Shown here in pieces: positions 25,741 to 32,408 of a stretch of 32,408 nt of DNA (position 1 is the stretch's first letter; every line of letters begins with the position of its first letter). Made by a program: the position numbers and the translations under genes. The stretch is taken from positions 1 to 32,408 of the forward strand of contig JAJCXT010000027.1 of assembly GCA_029263295.1 (NCBI GenBank). The letters are read 5' to 3'. Source of the stretch: Acidobacteriota bacterium. GTDB taxonomy: Bacteria > Acidobacteriota > UBA890 > WLXD01. The notes beneath the pieces were generated by a model. That model saw nothing but the letters and a program-made list of their open reading frames with translations, was not told the origin of the DNA and did not search any database.

Positions 25741-26787
25741 CTACATCTCCGAGCCGACGGGCACGATGGCTTCGACCAGCTTGCGGATCACATCTGTCGA
25801 GGAGACGCCCTCTGACTCGGCGTGGAAATTCGTCAGCACGCGGTGCCGCAGCACTGGGAGCGCGAGGGCGCGAATGTCATCGAAGTCCACCGCGTAGCGG
25901 CCGCTCATGAGCGCACGCGCCTTGCCACCCAGCACCAGGTACTGCGCCGCGCGGACAGATGCCCCGTACTCCACCCAACGGGTGACGAACTCGGGGGCAC
26001 CCTCGCCCGGACGGCTCGCGCGCACAAGATCCACAGCGAACTGCAGCACGGGTTCCGCGACAGGAACGCGCCGGATCAGGTGCTGGTAAGCGATCATCTC
26101 CTCCGCGCTGACCACCGCCTCGAGTGTCGCTGTGGTGTCCGAAGTCGTGGACCGCACGACCTCCATCTCTTCGTCCAGCGGCATGTGCTCGATGATGATG
26201 TCGAACATGAAGCGATCGAGCTGGGCTTCCGGCAGCGGATAGGTCCCTTCCAGTTCGATCGGGTTCTGCGTGGCGAACACGTAGAACGGCTTGGGAAGGT
26301 CGTACGTCTCCCCCTGCACGGTCACGCGATGCTCCTGCATGGCCTCCAGCAACGCGGCCTGGGTCTTGGGAGGCGTGCGGTTGATCTCGTCCGCCAACAC
26401 CACGTTGGCAAAGACCGGTCCGCGCTGGAACACCAGCTTGCGCCGCCCGGTGTCCGGATCTTCCTGCACCAGATCGGTGCCCGTGATGTCCGACGGCATT
26501 AGATCCGGAGTGAACTGGATGCGCGAGAAGTCCAGGTGCAGCACCTGGGCAACCGTCTGGATCAGCAAGGTCTTGGCCAGCCCCGGCACGCCGGTGATGA
26601 TGCTGTTGCCGCCCACCATGAGCGACATCAGCACGTGCTCGACGACATCCTCCTGGCCGATGATGCGCTTGCGCGTCTGCTCGAGAATCGCCACGCGAGA
26701 CGCGCGTAGTCGTTCGGCAAGCTCGATGTCGTCGGCGTCGCGCAAACCATCGGGCTCCGGCACCTGGTCGTCGTCTAGTTCAACCAT
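25741..26787 (-). CDS. MoxR-family AAA+ ATPase
   Basis: 348 residues from the ATG at 26787, with AAAGGA (26798-26793) five bases upstream. The MoxR signature is complete: Walker A GVPGLAKT (66-73), FTPDLMPSDITGTD, QRGPVFANVV, Walker B VLADEINR, PPKTQAALLEAMQE, sensor ATQNPIELEGTYPLPEAQLDRF, and the C-terminal lid region. MoxR ATPases remodel or insert cofactors into partner proteins with the help of VWA proteins, here DUF58 and the BatA-like protein directly downstream. A 59-bp gap separates it from the DUF4159 gene, the largest within the operon, so an internal promoter is possible though none is clear. Confidence 0.95.
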   Translation of the reverse strand: MVELDDDQVPEPDGLRDADDIELAERLRASRVAILEQTRKRIIGQEDVVEHVLMSLMVGGNSIITGVPGLAKTLLIQTVAQVLHLDFSRIQFTPDLMPSDITGTDLVQEDPDTGRRKLVFQRGPVFANVVLADEINRTPPKTQAALLEAMQEHRVTVQGETYDLPKPFYVFATQNPIELEGTYPLPEAQLDRFMFDIIIEHMPLDEEMEVVRSTTSDTTATLEAVVSAEEMIAYQHLIRRVPVAEPVLQFAVDLVRASRPGEGAPEFVTRWVEYGASVRAAQYLVLGGKARALMSGRYAVDFDDIRALALPVLRHRVLTNFHAESEGVSSTDVIRKLVEAIVPVGSEM

Positions 26788-26846
26788 CGTTGTCCTTTCG
26801 CTGTCATCACGAGGGGGATCGCAAAACCGTCGCTAGCTCCGCCGGC

Positions 26847-27692
26847 TCAGTGGAGCATCGAATACATGACGTAGTTGACACCCAGTTTGAAGGCATCGTT
26901 GGAGAGATCAATGAGAACATATGGGCTGTCGGCAAACTCCCAGTACTCCCCGATGTCGTTGTCGAAGTTGGCAATCATCATCAGACGCTTGGTGGGGTCG
27001 TTGTCTTCGAACAGTCCGAAGTACCGGGGCATGCCACCGCCGCCGGGGTACCCGTTGTACTGGCCGCCGCCGAAGGTCAGATCCTCGATCTCGAAGAACG
27101 CGTGAAACACCGGGTGTTCCTCGAAGATCTCGATGAAGCGGCTCTCAGGCATCACCTTCGCCATCTCGGCCTCGAAGTTGTACCAGTGCCAGCCGGTGAA
27201 GTCATCGACTACCACGAATCCGCCCTTGAGCATGTAGTCGCGTAGGTTGATCGCCTCGGCGTCCGTCATCTCCAGGAAGCCGACCTCGCACATGTAGGCC
27301 CACGGGTAACGGAACAGCTCGGGGTCGTCCAGTTGCACGATGTTGCTGCCGTCCTGCTGCGCCTCCACTCCCGTTACGGCGCCGATAATCTCCGCCAGAC
27401 GGCGATCAGCGCGCGGATAGTCGTGGTTCCACTTCAGGTCGAGACCCCAGGCATAACGGCCGCCACTCCAGCTCGTCGGGTTGAAGCGCACGCGGGCAAA
27501 CGTGAAGCGGCCGTCGTAGGGCGTGTTCTCGTAGTCGACGTCCGGAGCCGGGCCCGTGTTGGCCCAGCCTCGCGAACGACCGCGCTGCGGCGCTGTCCCG
27601 GCCGCCTCCGCGACAGCAAGGACACCGGCTAACAGAACGCTCGCGCCCACCACTGCCAGCGTCGCCCGTCGCCGCCCTCGTGGCTGGATCAT
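26847..27692 (-). CDS. DUF4159 domain secreted protein
   Basis: 281 residues. Basic N-terminus and a hydrophobic core (LAVVGASVLLAGVLAVAEA) form a signal peptide or anchor. The mature part carries the DUF4159 pattern: FARVRFNPTSW, WNHDYPRADRRLAEI, the FLEMTDAEAINLRDYMLKGG segment and VDDFTGWHWYNFE, then an EEHPVFHAFFEIEDL stretch. The fold resembles the class I amidotransferase-like Rossmann domain, but no catalytic Cys-His pair is recognisable. Its start overlaps the TPR-metallopeptidase stop by four bases (ATGA). DUF4159 genes recur beside MoxR/DUF58/BatA genes, in line with a role in the same envelope machinery. Confidence 0.85.
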   Translation of the reverse strand: MIQPRGRRRATLAVVGASVLLAGVLAVAEAAGTAPQRGRSRGWANTGPAPDVDYENTPYDGRFTFARVRFNPTSWSGGRYAWGLDLKWNHDYPRADRRLAEIIGAVTGVEAQQDGSNIVQLDDPELFRYPWAYMCEVGFLEMTDAEAINLRDYMLKGGFVVVDDFTGWHWYNFEAEMAKVMPESRFIEIFEEHPVFHAFFEIEDLTFGGGQYNGYPGGGGMPRYFGLFEDNDPTKRLMMIANFDNDIGEYWEFADSPYVLIDLSNDAFKLGVNYVMYSMLH

Positions 27693-30352
27693 GTGTCGCT
27701 CCGGCGCGCACGCAGTTCGAGCAGCAGCTCCTGGGCTGCCTCGTAAGAAGGAGCGATCTCGAGCGCAAAGAGTACTGCGCGGCGGGCCGCCGACACATCG
27801 CCCGCGCCGAGATGTGCGCGAGCAAGCTCATAGTAGGCAGCGGCGCGATCGACAGGGTCGAGCCCCAGAAGCGCCTGTCGCGCTCTGACAACAGCCGGCC
27901 AATTACCGGCAATCTGGTGCAGACGCGCCGCGCTGGCTAGCTCCTCCGGCAGGTCGAGGTCGATATAGAAAGCCGTCTCGAGGGCAGCTGCCGCGGCCGC
28001 CGGCGCACCGCTCTCCTCGAGCAGCCGCGCCAGCCACAATCTCGCTTGAAGGTTCTTATCGCCTAGCGATACCACCGTGGTCAGCTCCTCGATCGCCGCA
28101 CCAAGATCGCCGCGTGCGGCGTGGGCGCGCGCCAGGTACAGGTAGGGGCTGTCCGGACCCGCGTGGCCCGGAAACAGCCGCTTGGCGCGCCTGAGATACG
28201 GCTCGGCCTCGGCCAGCTGCCCGGCCTCGGCCAACGCCGCACCCACTTGCAGGTGGGCGATGAAATCCTCGGGGTCCGCATCGGCGAGCTCGCGCGCTGC
28301 ATCGAGATCAACGCGTCCTCCGGGAGCCGATGGAACCTCCTCCGACGTGCGTTCGAGGTGCGCCTGGAGCGCAGCGATCGGTCCCGCGAAGCGCGTCCGG
28401 ACGTAGTCATCAAAACGCCCGTCGAACTGCGGCATATCCCAGCCGAGCACTGCCGCCACAGCTTCCGCATCGGTGGCTCCACGACCGTACTCGCGCAGCA
28501 GGCCCGGGATCACTTCGAATCCGAATTCCTCGACGAGCAACTCGAAAACCAGCGATCCCTGGACGTAGGAATGGCTGATGTGCTGCGGGTAACGAGGGCG
28601 GAAGAATCCGTCATTGATCTTGCTGATCGGCAACATGTCGCCGCGCAAGTACGCCAGCAGGAAGCCTGGATCGACATATTCGCCCCAACCCGGGCGCGCA
28701 CGGTGCTCTTCGTACACCGAGAGGCCTTCTGTGAACCATCGTGGCACGCGGCTGTCGCTGAGCCCCATCGCGATGACATGGGCGATCTCGTGCCAGAGAG
28801 TCGAGCCCCAGTTGAACTCGCTCATGCCCGCCACGCCCGGCGCGTCCACTGCGATCACTGGCCCGAAGGCGACGCCGAGAGCCCCGAGACCGGCCAGCCC
28901 GACGGTTCGAACAGAGAAGTCCGCATGGCGCTCGAACACCTCCAGGCGCACCCGGTCTGGCGGCTCGTACCCGTACTTGGTCGTGAGCGCCTCCCACGCC
29001 TCTTCCGCGACCGCCCCGAGGTAGGGGGCAAGCAGATCAGCCCGATCCGCGCGCAGGACAAGCTCGAAATTCGTCGTGTCGACACTCTTGTAGTCGGCAA
29101 AGGTGTCCAGCAAATCGAGTGTGTTCTTGTACCAGACGTTGAACGGATCGCCCGCAAAGGCTCGCTCCAGGCTCGCTCTTCCCTCCTCAATCTGACCCAC
29201 TCGGAGTTGATTGAGCCCGAGCGTTCCCCAAGCCTCCCAGGAGACCGGATCAGCCTCGACCGCCCGCAACGACAGGTCTACCGCTTGCCGGTACAACCTG
29301 TTCTGCGCAGCCTGTTCCGCCACGGTTTCGTACAGGGCCGCTGACCCCGGGTTCTTGGCCGCGGCCGCCGCCCCGGTGGCCGCATAGGCCTGCTCATCGC
29401 CCTCCAGGTACTGCGCGGCGGCCAGCACCGCCAGAGCATCCATGGAGCCCGGGTTGACCTCGAGCGCCTGTCGAGCGTCGTGTTTCGCTTCCTCTCGACT
29501 CCCGGTCGACAGCAACATCGTCGCCCGCTGGACCCAGGCGGGCACGAAACGCGGGTTCGTCTCGAGTGCCCGGTCGGTGCGGGCACGCGCTTCGGCCGAG
29601 CCCTCGAACTGCAATCGCCTCGCCTCGGCGACATTGGTACGGGCCCAGCGATCGTCCAGCCGCAACGCCTCTCCGATTAGACCCGCAGCCTCCGTCCCGT
29701 CGTACTTGTCGAGGAACAGCTCCCCGAGGCGCAGCCGCGGTTCAGGATCGCTCGGGGCCAGCCCGATGGCCCGATCGTAGGCGCGCACCGCGTCGTGAAA
29801 TAGCTGCGGGTCCTCGAGCCCCAGGTAGATGCAGGCACGTGCCACCGCCATCAGGTCTGCGGCAGTCGTGGCTTGCCCGTCGTTGTAGATGTCGATGAAG
29901 CTCTCGAAGCGCTCCATAGCCTGCCGTCGCGCGCCGCTCTCGAAGTCGACGATCCCGAGGTTCAACCGCGCCGTCAGCGCGTCGGCCGACCCGGCCGCCA
30001 TCGCGCCTTCGAAGCGGCGCCGGGCACCCCTGGCGTCTCCCGTAACGTAGAGCGCTTCGCCAAGGCTGTTGAGAACTTCGCCGGCCGTCGCCGGTTCGGC
30101 CTCGATGTATTCCCGCCCCGTCTCGATCGCGCGCTCGTACTGGCCCAGGCGCTGGTAGGCCGCCAGCAGGCCACGCATGTCGTCGGGCGTTGCCTGGCCC
30201 TGCCGATAGAGCCCCTCCCATGTCCGGATGGCCTCCTCGTAGCGCCCCGACCACAGCGCGGTTCTCGCCTCGGCAGACTGCGCGTCCGCCACGGACGGCA
30301 TGATCGCCGAGGCGACAATCACCGCGCCGATCACCGCGAGCCGCCGCCTCAT
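27689..30352 (-). CDS. TPR protein with HExxH (peptidase MA-like) metallopeptidase domain
   Basis: 887 residues with a signal peptide (MRRRLAVIGAVIVASAIMPS, cleavage near ADAQ). TPR-like helices cover about 30-410 (RYEEAIRTWEGLYRQG, QYERAIETGREYIEAEP, LALNPxxxx-type units). A gluzincin domain covers about 430-660: WHEIAHVIAMG (about 518-528) supplies HExxH, and the downstream PRWFTEGLSVYEEH supplies the third-ligand Glu. A second TPR block covers about 690-885 (AEAGQLAEAEPYLRRAKRLFPG, LGAAIEELTTVVSLG). This domain order is known for Acidobacteria-type secreted proteins, in which the protease substrate is unknown. Four-base overlaps link it to both neighbours. The protein should lie in the periplasm, where it could process or sense a partner of the complex. 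Confidence 0.87.
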   Translation of the reverse strand: MRRRLAVIGAVIVASAIMPSVADAQSAEARTALWSGRYEEAIRTWEGLYRQGQATPDDMRGLLAAYQRLGQYERAIETGREYIEAEPATAGEVLNSLGEALYVTGDARGARRRFEGAMAAGSADALTARLNLGIVDFESGARRQAMERFESFIDIYNDGQATTAADLMAVARACIYLGLEDPQLFHDAVRAYDRAIGLAPSDPEPRLRLGELFLDKYDGTEAAGLIGEALRLDDRWARTNVAEARRLQFEGSAEARARTDRALETNPRFVPAWVQRATMLLSTGSREEAKHDARQALEVNPGSMDALAVLAAAQYLEGDEQAYAATGAAAAAKNPGSAALYETVAEQAAQNRLYRQAVDLSLRAVEADPVSWEAWGTLGLNQLRVGQIEEGRASLERAFAGDPFNVWYKNTLDLLDTFADYKSVDTTNFELVLRADRADLLAPYLGAVAEEAWEALTTKYGYEPPDRVRLEVFERHADFSVRTVGLAGLGALGVAFGPVIAVDAPGVAGMSEFNWGSTLWHEIAHVIAMGLSDSRVPRWFTEGLSVYEEHRARPGWGEYVDPGFLLAYLRGDMLPISKINDGFFRPRYPQHISHSYVQGSLVFELLVEEFGFEVIPGLLREYGRGATDAEAVAAVLGWDMPQFDGRFDDYVRTRFAGPIAALQAHLERTSEEVPSAPGGRVDLDAARELADADPEDFIAHLQVGAALAEAGQLAEAEPYLRRAKRLFPGHAGPDSPYLYLARAHAARGDLGAAIEELTTVVSLGDKNLQARLWLARLLEESGAPAAAAAALETAFYIDLDLPEELASAARLHQIAGNWPAVVRARQALLGLDPVDRAAAYYELARAHLGAGDVSAARRAVLFALEIAPSYEAAQELLLELRARRSDT

Positions 30353-31341
30353 CGCGAGTCCTCCCGCGACCGGATCGCCGCATCGATCTCGGCGACACGC
30401 ACGAGCAACTCCTCGAGCTGGTCCAGGTAATCGGCCTCCTCCAACGAATCCTTGCGTGCGCGCAACTCGTCCAGCGATGTCTGGAGTGCGGCCCGTTCCG
30501 CGAGCAATTCGAGCAACGCGGGATCCGCGCCCTCGCCAGCCTGTGCGTTCGGCCCACCGCCGCCCAGCGCCATCTGGCGAGCGAGGTGCCCGTCACCCGC
30601 GTCCGCCAACGGTGCCCGCGAAGCTTCAGCGTCGCCATTGTCCTCGAGCATCGCGTGCTCGGGCTGCATTCGGCCACTATCCTCGTAGAAGCGCGCGACC
30701 TCGCGGGAGGCGTACTCGAAAGCCTCGGCCAGCGAAATCCTGTCGTCCTTGTCGAGATCCGCCGCGCCTTCCACGAAGGCCTCCACGAAGAACTCCCCGA
30801 AACGTGGCTCTTCGCGCTCGCGGAGATTGGCCGTCCCCGTGATCACCACACGTCCCGGCGCGGCCAGCTCGAGGAAGCCACCGGCGCTACTGGTGGTATT
30901 CACGAAGCCGATGCGACGGCCCTCCAGAATCCCAAGATAGCCCTCGAAGTCGGCCGGCCCCAGGTCCGGGCCGAGAATATTGAAGCGCCCGGCAGGCTCT
31001 TGGGCGCTGCCGTGCCCCAGTAGCACCACGAGCACCAGATCGCCCTGCGCGCTGCCGGCGGCGATGTTCTCGAACGCGCCGCGAATCCCCGCGGCGTCAG
31101 CCCGAGCCGTAGCGCGTTGCACGTCGTCGGGCCGCTCAGCCAGGTAGATCACGCGCGAGCTTCCCACGCCATATCGCGACGTCGCAGCCGTCATCAGGGC
31201 CTGGGCACGCCCATCGAAATCCTCGCGGTGCTCTGCGTCGCCGCCTACTCCGCAGATCACGAGCAACCAGGGTGACGGCTCCTGCGGTAGCGCCGCTAGC
31301 ATCCCCGCCGCCAGCATCCCCGCCGCCAACGCCAGCGTCAC
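30349..31341 (-). CDS. Legumain/caspase-fold (C13-like) protein with EF-hand, catalytic Cys absent
   Basis: 330 residues from the GTG at 31341, chosen because GGAGG (31351-31347) lies five bases upstream and the GTGA overlaps the previous stop; an upstream GTG at 31371 is also open. A short signal peptide precedes WLLVICGVGG (about 25-34). The caspase-like core has VVLLGHGSAQE with His110 and a FNILGPDLGP strand. Where the catalytic Cys is expected, it reads GFVNTTSSAGGF (146-157), so the nucleophile is missing or replaced by Ser/Thr. A canonical EF-hand loop, DLDKDDRISLAE (195-206), follows, with Asp195, 197, 199, Ser203 and Glu206, then EHAMLEDNGD. The C-terminus is a coiled coil (about 270-325). 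Likely a secreted, calcium-responsive pseudoprotease or Ser variant. Confidence 0.82.
   Translation of the reverse strand: MTLALAAGMLAAGMLAALPQEPSPWLLVICGVGGDAEHREDFDGRAQALMTAATSRYGVGSSRVIYLAERPDDVQRATARADAAGIRGAFENIAAGSAQGDLVLVVLLGHGSAQEPAGRFNILGPDLGPADFEGYLGILEGRRIGFVNTTSSAGGFLELAAPGRVVITGTANLREREEPRFGEFFVEAFVEGAADLDKDDRISLAEAFEYASREVARFYEDSGRMQPEHAMLEDNGDAEASRAPLADAGDGHLARQMALGGGGPNAQAGEGADPALLELLAERAALQTSLDELRARKDSLEEADYLDQLEELLVRVAEIDAAIRSREDSR
31298..31327. repeat. 15-bp perfect tandem duplication in a signal peptide
   Basis: AGCATCCCCGCCGCC occurs twice in a row (31298-31312 and 31313-31327). It encodes a duplicated AGMLA pentapeptide in the hydrophobic core of the C13-like protein signal sequence. 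A copy change keeps frame but alters h-region length by five residues. Confidence 0.85.
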
Positions 31342-32408
31342 GCCAGCCTCCGCCACTTGCGCATCGTCCACTCGGTGCCGATCAAGCCAAGGAAGATGAA
31401 GAAGAAGGCCGGCATGTCCCAGAGATCGAGAACCTCGGTCACTGTCGTTCCGCCCTCTGTGAAGGCAATGTCGCCAGGGAGTTCGTCCAGATTGTCAGCG
31501 GTGTAGAAGCGGCCGCCTGTTTCCTCGGCTACCCGCATCAGCAACTCCCGGTTCATCTCGGCGCCGAAGAACTCCTGTGTCAATTCCGCAGCCTGACCGG
31601 TGGCGATGTCCGCGCCAAGCGGGCCGTCGCGACCTTCGGCCACCACACTCACGCTGTAGAAACCCTCGGCCGCGGCCACGAAGGCGGCCTCATAGCGACC
31701 GTCAATGTCGACCGTCCACGCCAGGTCCAGCGCCTGTACCTCCCCGCCCGGCCCGGTAACGGTTGCTCGGACCTGGGCATCGTTCACGGCCAGGTAGGTA
31801 TCGTCGAACACGTCGGTCACGACCGCGACCGTTTCTCCTGCGGCGAACCTGTCGCGCCCAAGGCGTGCCCGCACCTGGCCGGACACATCGGCCACCAGCC
31901 ACCGCAGCATCTGCTGCCAGAACGTCTCGTGCGTCGTGTCTTCGAGTGGCACGTCGTAGTGCATTTGCCATTGCCATGTGTCGGCTACCGTGAGGGCAAT
32001 CGACTTGCCGGCGCCGTAGCGCTGATAGGCCAGGACCACCTGTGGCTGTTCGAGCGTTTCATGATTCCCGTCGAGCAGCGCAGCAGCGCCCGGCTTGATA
32101 CGGGTGACGCGATTGACTGCCAGCAGCTGCGGCATCGTCTCCCACCGCGCAGCGCTCTCCTCCGGGCCAACTCCAAACTGCACCACCGGATGGGACCGCC
32201 CGAACAGAGTTGGCGCCACGGCCAGTTCTGAATACCAGGGCTCGGCGGCGGGCCGCGGCGTTTCGATCACGACCGGTAGGGCCTCGGCTACCGGGGTACC
32301 CATGTAGCCGCCTTCGGCGAACGAGCGACGGCCACCCAGCGCGAGCAGGCCGCCGCCGCGCTGCGATACGAAGTCGGCGATCATCTGCAACTGGTCGCGG
32401 GTAAAGAA
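31338..32408 (-). CDS. Amidotransferase-like membrane protein, N-terminus outside the window
   Basis: At least 356 residues, open to the right edge. The visible part begins in a Rossmann/amidotransferase-like region (FVSQRGGGLLALGGRRSFAE, then VAEALPVVIE), where the conserved nucleophile position is not identifiable; AYQRYGAGKSIALTV is typical of this group. A beta-rich region follows (about residues 170-290), then TQEFFGAEMNRELLMRVAEETGGRFY, a motif common at the end of VWA/amidotransferase envelope proteins. It ends with one membrane helix (AFFFIFLGLIGTEW) and a short basic tail. The stop overlaps the next start by four bases. Relatives sit in operons with BatA/DUF58/MoxR, so it is probably the first visible gene of the same operon. 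A VWA domain may lie beyond the edge. Confidence 0.8.
   Translation of the reverse strand, partial: FFTRDQLQMIADFVSQRGGGLLALGGRRSFAEGGYMGTPVAEALPVVIETPRPAAEPWYSELAVAPTLFGRSHPVVQFGVGPEESAARWETMPQLLAVNRVTRIKPGAAALLDGNHETLEQPQVVLAYQRYGAGKSIALTVADTWQWQMHYDVPLEDTTHETFWQQMLRWLVADVSGQVRARLGRDRFAAGETVAVVTDVFDDTYLAVNDAQVRATVTGPGGEVQALDLAWTVDIDGRYEAAFVAAAEGFYSVSVVAEGRDGPLGADIATGQAAELTQEFFGAEMNRELLMRVAEETGGRFYTADNLDELPGDIAFTEGGTTVTEVLDLWDMPAFFFIFLGLIGTEWTMRKWRRLA

Overview
This 32.4 kb window is GC-rich chromosomal DNA, densely coding on both strands, with no rRNA, intact tRNA, CRISPR array, transposase or phage gene visible. The gene set (a DUF4159/DUF4175/MoxR/DUF58 operon, a VPS10-type BNR protein, LigD plus Ku, a TVP38-flavoprotein pair, a PAS-GGDEF-EAL protein) suggests an environmental Gram-negative, most like Acidobacteriota (Vicinamibacteria-type), with Gemmatimonadota or a deep proteobacterium as alternatives. 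This placement is inference from gene content; no taxonomic marker is present.

Left part (1-4.9 kb): a truncated 4-hydroxyproline epimerase/proline racemase gene overlaps an XRE-cupin regulator whose own promoter carries a palindrome in its spacer. Next comes a non-coding stretch with both ends of a tmRNA-like structure, then an orphan PAS-PAS-histidine kinase-receiver hybrid, a 720-bp gap with only weak signals, and a periplasmic lipoprotein joining a SurA-like N-terminus to a DsbA-like thioredoxin domain.

Middle part (5-19.3 kb): a secreted beta-propeller (BNR/VPS10-like) protein; a DEDDh exonuclease; a ten-helix PAS-GGDEF-EAL c-di-GMP protein; a flavin disulfide oxidoreductase translationally coupled to a TVP38/TMEM64 membrane protein; a KANSL3/Tex30-type alpha/beta hydrolase; and a bacterial NHEJ locus in which ligD and ku diverge from a 27-bp shared promoter gap, followed by a MerR-HTH/TPR protein with no usable canonical start codon.

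Right part (19.3 kb to the end): one minus-strand operon of eight genes, tightly coupled by 1- and 4-base overlaps at five of its seven junctions. In transcription order: a glutamine-amidotransferase-like membrane protein (5' end outside the window), a legumain/caspase-fold protein with an EF-hand but no catalytic cysteine, a TPR protein with a HExxH metallopeptidase domain, DUF4159, MoxR AAA+ ATPase, DUF58, a BatA-like VWA membrane protein, and a 1172-residue DUF4175 coiled-coil membrane protein. The last five follow a known MoxR/VWA-type arrangement. The added degenerate protease fold and TPR-metallopeptidase make this the best candidate for a little-described envelope system.

Other patterns: of 20 visible stop codons 11 are TGA, 9 TAG and none TAA; three genes start with no Shine-Dalgarno sequence almost exactly where the predicted transcript begins, suggesting leaderless translation.
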